Below, in pieces: positions 16,179-26,400 of a DNA stretch of 64,000 nt (position 1 is the first letter of the stretch; every line of letters starts with the position of its first letter). This DNA comes from Flavobacteriales bacterium (GTDB lineage Bacteria; Bacteroidota; Bacteroidia; Flavobacteriales; Flavobacteriaceae). Below the pieces are notes generated by a model. The model was not told the DNA's origin. It did not search any database and saw only the letters and a program-made list of their open reading frames with translations. Both the position numbers and the translations under genes were made by a program. The stretch is from assembly GCA_017303755.1 (NCBI GenBank), contig JAFLBS010000002.1, positions 62,001 through 126,000 of the forward strand. The letters are read 5' to 3'.

Positions 16179-19100
16179 TTATTTATAAATTTTAATGACT
16201 ATTAAAAAAATGCCTGCTTTTCTATATATTCTAATATTGTTGTTAGAGTTTTCTTTTTTCAATATCAAATTAATCAAATCAATTCCGTCAACGTTCGTTT
16301 TGCTTTTTATTTTTGTATTTAAGTACTGTATGTTTTTACTGTTATTATTAAGCAGTTTAATGTTAAAAGAATCACTTTTTTCAGTGACCTTAAGCCGAAT
16401 TTTTATTTTATTTCCGGCATTAATTTTCTTAATATCAGTATGTTTTCTAATATTATATATCAATTCAAAAATTAGGTCATAGTAAAAAAGCTCAGGAAGT
16501 TTTATTAAATGATTATTTAGAATAGGTATAGTTAAGTTTTTATAATCAATGTAGTTAGTATTGGAAATTTCTAATCTTTTTGGGTGATAAAACCCAAAAA
16601 TTGATTTGTATTTTTCAAATTCTTTAAAGAGATCGTTAAGCATATATTCTTTCTTATTAGCGTCACCAGTATGAAAAATATTAATCAAATTTATTTTGTT
16701 TGTATAGTGGAAATTTATAACACTAAGGCGTTCCCGTTCAATATTAAATTTTTCTAGATTATTTATTTTTGTTGCTTTCAATAAATTATCAAGGTTTCTG
16801 TCAAAAGTATCATTGTAGATGTTTAATCCATGCTTTAATGTTATTTGAAATTTATTTCTTTCTTCCTCAGCAATAAAACCTGCAATACTGTCATTGTCAA
16901 TTTGACTTTTGATAAAGTCTTTGATGTAATCTCGAAGAAGCAACAAGAACCTAATGTTTTTAGGGTCGAAATGTTTAGTTTGTTTTAGTTCAGATTTATC
17001 AATATTGCTAGCATAAAAAGTAATTACTGCAATAGGATTAGCTTGATATTCTACATTATTGTCGGACTGTTTAGGATTAACTTCTGAAATTCTAAGAAAA
17101 AATAAATTGTTGTACTTACAATTACCACCTTTAAATGCCAAATCAGTCTCGATGGGCTTGTATAAATTAAAATCAATTATTTTAGCATTATGTATATTTA
17201 AATTAAAATCAACCACATCTTTATATTCCCATTTTTTAAAATCTTGATTTTTGTAGAGTTCAAAAGTTGATTTAGGCTTTTTGCTTCTTTCATCTTTGAT
17301 TCCTTTAAAAACTTTGTGCATAATGCAATCTTCCTCTTCTAATTGGATTTCTAGTTTATAATCATTTCCCTTTGAAAATTGATGAATTGTATATAGATCT
17401 TCAATTTTAATTTTGCTAGGTTCTTCATTCTTGTTTTGATATCGAATTGTTAAATATGCGCCACCAGAATTAATATTTAGTATCTCACATAAATTCTGCA
17501 AAAGATAGTTAACCTTTTGCTTTATAGGATACTTACTGTCAGATGAAGAGTTGTAATAACTTCGATTAGAGGATAATTTAATGCTATTTCTACTGTCTTT
17601 TTCGTTTTTTAATCTAATCTTTAAGTCAATTGTTTTGTAAAATGCATCTTGAAGAAATAAATCTTTCTCAAAATTCTCTTTTATATCACCAAGCATAATT
17701 TCTAGAGCTTCACTACGATATTGGGAATAGTATTCCTCTATTTCTGACCATGTATCCTCCTCACTAATTAAACCTATTGTATTAATTTTATCTTGTTTTT
17801 CTCGGTAAAAATTTTCAAAGAATTTCTCAAAAATGAAATTATTTTCGAAAACTAATATTTTAAGTAAATAGATAAAAGGATTGTGAAAATCGTTTGTAAG
17901 TCTTAGTTCATTGCCACCCTTGTCTACTATCTTTTCTATATTAACTATATAAGAGATTGTTTGAACTAATTCTGCTGCTTTGGCATCATCTTCAAAAATT
18001 AGTTCTTGAATTAAACTAGAATAAAAAGTAATAAATCCCTCGTAATTGAATTTGCCTTCTTTGCGTTTAACTATCCAAGTATTATTTTCAAATTTTAACT
18101 CTCTTCTACTAAAATTTTCATCTAATTGATCAAGCCTTATTATTAAGTATTTAATTTCTTTTAAAAAGTCTTTTGAAAAAATATAATTAATATTTAAGTT
18201 AACGGCAATTGACATTAGTAATTTATCTCGCTGATATCTACAATACAATGAATTTTCATTGACATATTCGAAATAATCCTCTTTTTTAAAATCAATTCTT
18301 TTTATTTTTTCATAAGTCCAATTGAAAACAGCTTCCTTTATGTTTTTGTAACGACTGAAGGGAGGTTCTGATAATATTCTGACAATGTTTATGTCAAGTT
18401 CCTCTATATAAAAAGGAAATTTTGCTAGAAACGATTTTATGCTTTCCGCTTGTTTAACTGTTGAAATGATTTCTGGGACCGCTACTTTGAGATATCCTTT
18501 ATTAAAAATGGATTCAATATTTGAGTGAATGTATTTCTGATTGTTATCCGCTGAAACTGAAAAACAACTAAATATTTCATGGTAAAGTAAAGTTTTTAAT
18601 AAACCCATAGGATTACTATTGGGTTCTTCGCCATCAATGTCTAAATCTTTGGTAGTAATCCTGTATTTTTTTTCAGAGAAATAAATTCTGGATCGATCCA
18701 ATAGTGATTTGGTCATTAACTTATCATACACTTCAATTTTTTTAGTAAAAAATTCTTGCTCAGCTGAGTTCAGCAATGATGGAATATTTATTTTTGAGTA
18801 AGCGAACAATTGGCCGTCATCTCCTAGATCTTTTATGAGAACTTTTTCGTCATGATAATTCATTTTATTACAAAATGTAATAAAATATTTAATTTTTGAT
18901 TTGTTATTTAAATTTTTGATGTAATTGTTTATGAGACTAAAATATTTTCCATAAGCTAAAACATCATCAATATAAATAATGGTGGCGCCTTCTAACAAAT
19001 CTTTGTGGAACTTTATGAAGTTTTGGATATTATCATCTTTTGGGCTAAATTGTAGTATTGTTGCTGTATCTTCAAACAGTATTTTGTTGACCATATCGGC

Positions 19101-22100
19101 AAAACCAGAAACTGAAATTTCAGATTGTTTGAGTAATACTGTTTTGTTAGAACTATTGAAATTATTTTTTATATCAAATAACCAATCTTTTACATTTTTT
19201 TTATTAGTGCTGGATTTATGGAGAAATGAACTTGTTTTTATATAAAATCTATAACTATGGTTTCGTCTTTTTAAGGGTCTAGTGATTACATTAAAATAAT
19301 CAGATTCATTACTATTATCACTATTGTCATTGTACAAAAGTTCGAAAATGTTCTGATTATTAAACGGAGCAGAAATAACAGGTAAATCAAAAACTAAATC
19401 AGGTGTTACACTATTTATTTCTGTATCCAGAAGACATTTTTCCTTTTCTTTCTTCTTCAAGTCAGGAAAGCAAAGTTTACACTTATAATTCAGATGCCAT
19501 TCTGATGAAACATTAACAAAAAAGTATTGTTCTCTTTTATTAGCTACAATATTAGCTTCGGAATTTAACTCCCAACTAAATACTTGATAAAAATTTCGAT
19601 TATTTGGATTTGGGTTAATCTCAATTTGATTTCTTTTATCTGCATTATCAAAAAATTCATCTTTAATGTTTTTATCACTAACCAGTAATACAGAAAGGTC
19701 AGGATAAAGACTCTTTACTTCTTTTACACCAGGATTTCTTGATTTTTCTCTTTCATTGATTCTATTAAGAATACTGAAAACTTTGCTTTGTGTGGAAAAA
19801 GTTGAACTGATAGGAACGATAATAATTACATTGCCATTTATGTTTCCGGTGTTTTTTAAAATTGTGTCGTTTACAACAATGTCATGTTTAATTCTTTTGT
19901 TATTTTCATATTCATTTAATTTATTGCGAATTTGACTAACAAGCAGTTCAGAATAATTTTCATAGCCGATTATGGTTACGCTTTCGTCTGGCGGTATATT
20001 TTTTAGGTGGTTATTTAAAATGAATTTTGACAGAACAAATGCAAGCCTATTTGAATAAAAGCTATTGTAAAACATTGGCTTGGCATAGTAGAAATCTTTA
20101 ATGTGTATTTTTGAGCCTAATTTGAAATGTGCATTGGAGATTTTATATCCAGGTAATTGTCTAAAAAATTTTGTCTTATTATTAGTGGCTATTGTAGTAC
20201 TCCAAGGAGTTATTTCAAGATTTAATAAGGATTCAAAGGTTTCTAAAAATAGTATTGTATTGTCATCTGATTTTAATATTAATTCTAAACTAATTAATTT
20301 ATCGTTATTGAAAAATGGTCCGACATTACTAAAATTTTCCTCATGATTTTCTGATTTTATATGAGTGTTTTCTTGAATTTTTATAGAGTTGAAGTTGTAA
20401 TTGCTTATTGAATTGTTTAACATGACATAGTCTTTGTATGTTATGCCTGACAATACATTATTGAACCAAATTGAGACTTCTTTGTTTTCTTCTTTAAAAT
20501 TAATTTTAAAATAAAAAAGAAGATTATTCTTTGAAGTCCAAAAATTCAGTGATTGTGAGAAAATTTTATTTATTTTAATAATTTCAATGTAAGTGTTTTC
20601 AAAAAAGTTGTTATCCCCCAAAAAGACAATGGGGACAGGATTAATAATATCTATATATGCCAAAAATCGTATCCAATCACTAGGTGTTTTTAAGCTGTCC
20701 TCAAAATCACATTTAGTTGTATCAATTACTAATATCTCATTATTATAGTTTTCTGTAATTTTAGTAGCTAAACTTTTTATTCTATCATATTTGTCATTTT
20801 TTGGGTTTGTATCGATATTAATTTCTTTTAAGTAAACTTTATCTTCTTCAATGACTGAATCTGTCAAGTATTCATATTTAAACAATTCATTTGTGTTTTC
20901 AACAGTAAAATAAGGTGTTAAGCTCTCAACTGATTTGTTTTTGTTTTTTTTGTGACTTTTATTAATGGGAAGAATAAAACCATAAGAAGTTCCTATAGGA
21001 TTTTTAATTTGATTATCAAGTTCAATAAATTCACCTTCTTCAATGAAAAGTGAAATACTTTCATTAACGTTTGAAAATAAACCATTTGATGTGAATTGTA
21101 TATAACCGTTGTTTGATAATATTTCGTTAGAAAAAATCAAAAGCCCAATTCTTGCCATTTCTCTTTTGGCTTGATGAATTAGTTTGATTTCTTGAAAATT
21201 AAAAAGTATAGAAAGGTTTTCATTGCTCAATACTTTTAGGTCTTCATCGAAATTTTTATCATTAAGTTCTTGAATTTTATCAACGTATGAGGTCCTGACA
21301 TCAATTTCTCCTGAATCAATTACATTAATATCTAGAAAAAATTCACTGATTGAATTGATGTCTAACCATTTTTCAAAATTATTAGCACCATATTTAATGT
21401 TCTCGAATTTATCTTTTGAAAAAACCCTTCCAGAAATTACTCCAAAACCTTTGTTTTTCTCTTTACCTGAGTGCTCAACAATATTTTGAGCTAATTCCTG
21501 TAGACCTGAAGCAATACTTTTAACTTGAATTAGATAGTCTTCAAGTAGAATAACAAATTTGTTTACTTTATCAACACTGTTATATTGATTTTTTTTAGGT
21601 TTTATTTTATCTGTAAATACCCTAAATAAATATACTTGTAGCTCAGAAAAATTAAAGAAATTATTTTTTTCAAGAATATTAAAAACTTTTGAAACATAAT
21701 ATTCAGACAAAGTTTTGTCGTAATTATCAACTGTAAATTCTATCTTAGTATTTTCTTTATAATAAAATTTTCTTAATACAGATAAATCATCTAGAATAGC
21801 TAAATAATATTGCCATTTTAATGACTCTTTTTTATATTCTTTGAAAACTGTAAAGAAGTCATTTTTTCTACTAACAACTTTATTAAATTTTGACTTGTTC
21901 TCTTTTACAGCATTATAGGACTCCTCTAAAAAAATATTATTTTTGAATAATTCACTAATAGTATTTTCATTAATGATAATGATTGGAGTTATTGATTTTT
22001 CTTCTATGGATTCAATTAAATTGCTGTTTTTGGGTGAGGAAAAGACACAGTTTTTAATTTGTCTTAATTTATTTTTGGCAATATTGTAAAGTTTTGTGTT

Positions 22101-22322
22101 TTGATTGTCAAATATTAATTCCAATTTAATCTTCTCAAATTCTAGACTAAAAAGTGCAATGTAGGAGTATAATATTTCATCAATTATTTCAACATTTTCA
22201 GATATAGTTATCTGTAGATTGTCAATTATTATCTCTTTCTTTTTGATTGATTGGTAGACAGAAAGAAACTCTTCAGTAATCGATTTTAAACCAATAATTT
22301 TACTCTTAAATTTTACTTCCAT
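16179..22322 (-). CDS. Giant HATPase / phosphoribosyltransferase-like protein
   Basis: A 2047-residue cytoplasmic protein. What can be read: residues 1-90 resemble a STAS-like fold; about 265-460 is a GHKL-type ATPase (N-box ELAQNIVEHSGK near 277, then INVIDSGEID and GTSYGFILPI); about 770-860 and 1060-1170 look like phosphoribosyltransferase-type Rossmann domains, the second with a PRPP-loop-like IIYIDDVLAYGKYFS near 1116; a CKLC pair lies near 949; the last 130 residues form a second GHKL-like ATPase (FELIYNIRKHTD near 1957, then GIDLINLIL). No clear histidine phospho-acceptor helix was found. The order is unlike any family I can name. It is first in an operon with a receiver-protease and an amidohydrolase, under promoter copy 5. 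Related PRTase-like domains occur in bacterial conflict systems; function here is inference. Confidence 0.65.
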   Translation of the reverse strand: MEVKFKSKIIGLKSITEEFLSVYQSIKKKEIIIDNLQITISENVEIIDEILYSYIALFSLEFEKIKLELIFDNQNTKLYNIAKNKLRQIKNCVFSSPKNSNLIESIEEKSITPIIIINENTISELFKNNIFLEESYNAVKENKSKFNKVVSRKNDFFTVFKEYKKESLKWQYYLAILDDLSVLRKFYYKENTKIEFTVDNYDKTLSEYYVSKVFNILEKNNFFNFSELQVYLFRVFTDKIKPKKNQYNSVDKVNKFVILLEDYLIQVKSIASGLQELAQNIVEHSGKEKNKGFGVISGRVFSKDKFENIKYGANNFEKWLDINSISEFFLDINVIDSGEIDVRTSYVDKIQELNDKNFDEDLKVLSNENLSILFNFQEIKLIHQAKREMARIGLLIFSNEILSNNGYIQFTSNGLFSNVNESISLFIEEGEFIELDNQIKNPIGTSYGFILPINKSHKKNKNKSVESLTPYFTVENTNELFKYEYLTDSVIEEDKVYLKEINIDTNPKNDKYDRIKSLATKITENYNNEILVIDTTKCDFEDSLKTPSDWIRFLAYIDIINPVPIVFLGDNNFFENTYIEIIKINKIFSQSLNFWTSKNNLLFYFKINFKEENKEVSIWFNNVLSGITYKDYVMLNNSISNYNFNSIKIQENTHIKSENHEENFSNVGPFFNNDKLISLELILKSDDNTILFLETFESLLNLEITPWSTTIATNNKTKFFRQLPGYKISNAHFKLGSKIHIKDFYYAKPMFYNSFYSNRLAFVLSKFILNNHLKNIPPDESVTIIGYENYSELLVSQIRNKLNEYENNKRIKHDIVVNDTILKNTGNINGNVIIIVPISSTFSTQSKVFSILNRINEREKSRNPGVKEVKSLYPDLSVLLVSDKNIKDEFFDNADKRNQIEINPNPNNRNFYQVFSWELNSEANIVANKREQYFFVNVSSEWHLNYKCKLCFPDLKKKEKEKCLLDTEINSVTPDLVFDLPVISAPFNNQNIFELLYNDNSDNSNESDYFNVITRPLKRRNHSYRFYIKTSSFLHKSSTNKKNVKDWLFDIKNNFNSSNKTVLLKQSEISVSGFADMVNKILFEDTATILQFSPKDDNIQNFIKFHKDLLEGATIIYIDDVLAYGKYFSLINNYIKNLNNKSKIKYFITFCNKMNYHDEKVLIKDLGDDGQLFAYSKINIPSLLNSAEQEFFTKKIEVYDKLMTKSLLDRSRIYFSEKKYRITTKDLDIDGEEPNSNPMGLLKTLLYHEIFSCFSVSADNNQKYIHSNIESIFNKGYLKVAVPEIISTVKQAESIKSFLAKFPFYIEELDINIVRILSEPPFSRYKNIKEAVFNWTYEKIKRIDFKKEDYFEYVNENSLYCRYQRDKLLMSIAVNLNINYIFSKDFLKEIKYLIIRLDQLDENFSRRELKFENNTWIVKRKEGKFNYEGFITFYSSLIQELIFEDDAKAAELVQTISYIVNIEKIVDKGGNELRLTNDFHNPFIYLLKILVFENNFIFEKFFENFYREKQDKINTIGLISEEDTWSEIEEYYSQYRSEALEIMLGDIKENFEKDLFLQDAFYKTIDLKIRLKNEKDSRNSIKLSSNRSYYNSSSDSKYPIKQKVNYLLQNLCEILNINSGGAYLTIRYQNKNEEPSKIKIEDLYTIHQFSKGNDYKLEIQLEEEDCIMHKVFKGIKDERSKKPKSTFELYKNQDFKKWEYKDVVDFNLNIHNAKIIDFNLYKPIETDLAFKGGNCKYNNLFFLRISEVNPKQSDNNVEYQANPIAVITFYASNIDKSELKQTKHFDPKNIRFLLLLRDYIKDFIKSQIDNDSIAGFIAEEERNKFQITLKHGLNIYNDTFDRNLDNLLKATKINNLEKFNIERERLSVINFHYTNKINLINIFHTGDANKKEYMLNDLFKEFEKYKSIFGFYHPKRLEISNTNYIDYKNLTIPILNNHLIKLPELFYYDLIFELIYNIRKHTDIKKINAGNKIKIRLKVTEKSDSFNIKLLNNNSKNIQYLNTKIKSKTNVDGIDLINLILKKENSNNNIRIYRKAGIFLIVIKIYK

Positions 22323-22339
22323 TTAAAATTTTATAAAAA

Positions 22340-22384
22340 ATGAAGTAAATGAATATATTAACTTAAGTCAATCCGTGTAAACAC
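22340..22384 (-). promoter_or_regulatory. Shared palindromic promoter element, copy 5 (HATPase operon)
   Basis: Minus-strand GTGTTTACACGGATTG at 22369-22384, preceded by an AAATTAC A/T tract. The -7 candidate is weak (TTACTTCA at 20 bases or TACTTCAT at 21). The giant gene starts at 22322, the shortest leader in the set. Confidence 0.55.
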
Positions 22385-22419
22385 GTAATTTTAACATTTA
22401 GAATTCACTAATTTATGTT

Positions 22420-23457
22420 TTACGGCAACCAATAATTATTATCTTTAGCTGAACAACCACTGCACCAATTTAGCATCCAGGTTATTGAAAACTCATATAC
22501 ACCTTTGTTATTTCCGAATTTAGAGGTATTTATGTCATACGAAGCTCCAATTCTAAATTGATTATTACCATTACCGTCTAAACTAAATATATAATTGGCT
22601 AAAGGGTTTATTGAGGTCAGAAAATGACTGTTATCGGCTTTTCTGATTGGGTTAGTCGCTGCAGTGAGCCCTATTGTAAAACTTTTGTATAATGTCAAAC
22701 CGGTACCGATATCTAGTCGATTGTATTGAGATTGCTTCATGAAGTTAAGTGAAAGAAAAAGGTCTGAATCGTCTGGTAGAAATTCAAAAATATCTTTGTT
22801 AACAACGTATTTTCCGTGAACTGATGTGAAAATATCAAGGGGTGCTTTACCGTTTTGATTGAAGGTTATGTTGGGTGTATTGAGGTGTTTTAAAGTTATT
22901 CCTAACCAATAATTTTTATTGTTATATAGTACTGCTGCTGAAAAATCAAAAAAAGCTACATTGTCATTACTGTTTCGAATAAAAGGATCATTACTAACTG
23001 GATTTATATTACCATTGTTGGTGTTTATTTGGTCTTCGAGTAAAAGTCCACCAAAATTGTAATTTTTCATACCATAACCCACTTCTACACCAAAACTTAG
23101 TACTTTATTTGTTATTTCGTTGCCCAACATTATTTTATAACAAGAAGCTAAATTAATTTGGCTGAAATTATAATCGGTGAATGTTTCATGATGATTTAAA
23201 GCAGTTGCTCTTAAGCTCCATTTTTCCGATATCCGATCGCTTACGTAAAAAAAACTGGTGTTTATTTCTTTTTGCTCATTGGGCCACTGGATTCGGTGAA
23301 TTATTCCGGCATCAGTAGTTTCAAAAAACCCTGCAAAGTTTGAATTTAGAGTTTGCGGTACTATGGCCGATTGCGTGAAAATAGGGTCTTGTGCTTTTGT
23401 ACTATTTGATAGAATAAACACGAAGATTATTGAAATTATTTTTCTTTTCATGATCAT
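22420..23457 (-). CDS. PorP/SprF-family type IX secretion outer-membrane protein
   Basis: A signal peptide ending near TKAQ is followed by QDPIFTQSAIVPQTLNSNFAG, the classical opening of PorP/SprF proteins, and a beta-barrel-like run of alternating strands to the C-terminus (about 320 residues, normal length). SprF-like partners are needed for T9SS export of specific adhesins with gliding-type C-terminal domains, and here the gene lies directly behind such an adhesin. The unusual end CSGCSAKDNNYW is rich in Cys and Asn. The ATG at 23451 is an equally good start. Last gene of the operon that begins at 31656. Confidence 0.9.
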   Translation of the reverse strand: MIMKRKIISIIFVFILSNSTKAQDPIFTQSAIVPQTLNSNFAGFFETTDAGIIHRIQWPNEQKEINTSFFYVSDRISEKWSLRATALNHHETFTDYNFSQINLASCYKIMLGNEITNKVLSFGVEVGYGMKNYNFGGLLLEDQINTNNGNINPVSNDPFIRNSNDNVAFFDFSAAVLYNNKNYWLGITLKHLNTPNITFNQNGKAPLDIFTSVHGKYVVNKDIFEFLPDDSDLFLSLNFMKQSQYNRLDIGTGLTLYKSFTIGLTAATNPIRKADNSHFLTSINPLANYIFSLDGNGNNQFRIGASYDINTSKFGNNKGVYEFSITWMLNWCSGCSAKDNNYWLP

Positions 23458-23464
23458 TACTATT

Positions 23465-26400
23465 TTATTTGCTTAGTACAAAGGTTCTTTCTTCGTCTAT
23501 TTTTTTACCATAAAAGGTTTCACCACTAACTTTACAATTGTAATTCCCGTTTTCAGCCTCATAGCCCTTAATCTTTCCATCCCATCCAACCAAATCATCT
23601 CCTGTTTCAGAATAAATTAAATGACCCCAAGTATCGTAAATGTCCATTTGGAGATTTGTTAAATATTTGGCTACAGGCCTGAATGTATCATTATAATTAT
23701 CTTTGATTTCTGGAGTGAATGCTGTTGGAACCACTAATAAATATCCTAAACCTATTGTAACGGGATACGGACTTGTTTGGTAAGTACAAACTTCTCCATA
23801 AGTAACCGTAAGTATAACATTGTATTGACCTACATTTAAATAGGTATGTTGTACTACTTGATTGGCTAATGAAGAAACAGGAGGAGAACCGTCACCAAAA
23901 TCCCAAGATACGGAACTAGAATCTCCTGTTATTGTACTTGTAAATTCAATAGGATCATTAATTGCATATCCTCCATAGGATGTACTTCCAATGGATACAG
24001 CAGCGGCAATTGAAAAATCGCCTATGCTAAAGATATCGGTTATATCTTCGGTGAATAATTGTAACGCTGGACATCCTCTACTATCAAAAGCATTGAGTGT
24101 AACTAAACCATTTTGATTGGTTGTCATGAATTGATTGTATGGACCGCTAACTACGCCACTTGACCAAATGTATTGGTAGGGTGGAATACCTCCGGAGGCT
24201 TGAGCAACAAAACTTCTTGAAACGATTGGAGATGGCGGTTCACAATTCATATTTAGGGTTGAAGTTGCCGAAACTGTTACTTCTCTTGGTCTACCTATTG
24301 TATATGAGACTGTAATTGGTCCACAATGGTTTGCATCATCAACAACAATTGAATAATTTCCGGGTGGAATATTTGTTGTATTGGGTAAAGATAATGAACC
24401 ATTATAGGTGTAAGGTTGAGTACCACCTGATACAATAAGGTTAATTGAGCCTGAATTAGGATTAAAACAATCAAGAGCATCTGTTGCACTGATGGATGCT
24501 GTTAAAGGAAATGGTTCATTAATGGTAAATGATTGATTAATAACTGGACAGGTTGTCCCATCGTCTATCGTTACAGTATAGGTTCCGGGAGCTAGGTTAT
24601 TTAATGTTAACGCAAAATTATTAAAAGTGATAGGAGTAGTACTACCTAATGGTGTGAATGTCCAAGATACAGTTATTGGTGGTGTTGCTATATTTGGATT
24701 TAGAGCAATACTCCCATTATTTGCTCCATTACATGAAATGTTGGTCACAACTGGATTTATATTGAATGCTGGTGGAGCAGCAATTGGAATTGAAAACAAT
24801 TGTTGACAGCCTTGTGCGCTACTAGTGTCGGTAACGGCAAAAGTATAATTACCAGGAGCTAGGTTAGGGAAAAATAGGCTAGTAGTGGTTATGCCATTGA
24901 ATGTGTTAGTATACGGAGGCACACCACCTGAAATGTTAGTTATTGTTATTGAACCATTATTATCTCCGTCACAGATTACGGGCGTTGTTGTATAGGTTAT
25001 TGAAATTGGAAGAGGTTCTGAAATTACAACTGTTAAATCAGTTCCTAGATTTGGAGAACAGCCTAAACTATCTGTAACTTCTAAATTGTAAGTACCAGCT
25101 ATTAAACCTTGTAGGTTTTGAGCATTACTTTGATAATTATTTGGGCCTGTCCAATTGTAGTTATAGCCTGGTGTTCCTCCTAAAGGTGAATTGATTGTTA
25201 TGGCACCAGTAGCTTCACCGTTGCAAGTTACATTTGTAACCGAGCTTAGTACAGGTAAAGTAATACTAGTTGTTGGTTCGGTGATTGTAAATGTTTCTGA
25301 CTTTTGACAACCGTTATCATCTTTAACAGTAACTAAGTATATGCCAGCCGTTAGGTTGCTGATATCTTGTTGGTTTAGATATTGTGGTTGTGAAACACCA
25401 TTTAATGACCATTCATAGGAATAATTTCCAGTTGATGCTGTTCCTCCAATTATTGTGATGTCTATACTGCCATTATTTCCTCCCAAGCAACTCACGTTAT
25501 TGATGGCTGTCGGAGTAATGATTATTTCGCTTGGTTGTGGAAGGATTGTATACGTTTGAATAAATGGGCATCCGTTTGGATCGGTTATCGTTAGCTGATA
25601 ATTTCCAGGAGCTAAATTAGAAATAGTTGAAGCTGATGAATTAAAACTTCCAAGGTCAGTCCAATTAATAGTATAGCCTACCGGAATAGTACTAACTATG
25701 GAAATAGCACCATTATTTTGGGGAGGTGAATTATAACAAGAAATTTGAGTTAAATTGACCGTTGGATTAATTGATGTACCAGCAACTAGTGTAATTTCTG
25801 CAACACTACTAGCTGTGAAACAACCAGCAGCATTATTGGATATAATACAATAATAATATGTGCTTCCTAGTGCAGTTGGTGTTGGTGGCATAAAGGTGTT
25901 TGTTGCGCTAGGTGGTCCTAATGATGTTCCTCCTGAAATAGAATTAGAAATGTTACTAAACCATTCGTATTGTAATCCTATAGGCAAAATTTCTAATTGA
26001 GTTGGTACTCCCAAGCCTTGACAAAGTATTTGGGGAGTAAATGGTAGCGATGTAATGGTTGGAGCATCTACCACATTAATTTCAAAAACTGCACTAGTCA
26101 AAAGACCTGCATTACTACAAAGACTATTAGAATAATCAACAGTAACGTAATAATAATAAGTGCCAGCAGTAGAAAAAGGTGTTGCTATGGAGTAAGTTGC
26201 ACTATTTTCTCCAGAGATTGCAGATCCGTTAGTATTAGAATTTGTTGTATTAGAATACCATTGATAAGTTGGTGTCCCGCTTGGGAGTATTGTTCCCGAA
26301 GAGATTACCTCTAAGGGTGAGATAGCTTGTCCCACACAAACGGTTTGACTTGTGCTGGGTTGTATAGTAAGTGTTGGTATTGGTTCTACCGTGACAGCAA

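Noticed and set aside
16195-16482. 95-codon hydrophobic plus-strand open frame
   Set aside because: It is antisense to the C-terminal ATPase domain of the giant protein and mirrors its AT-rich codons.
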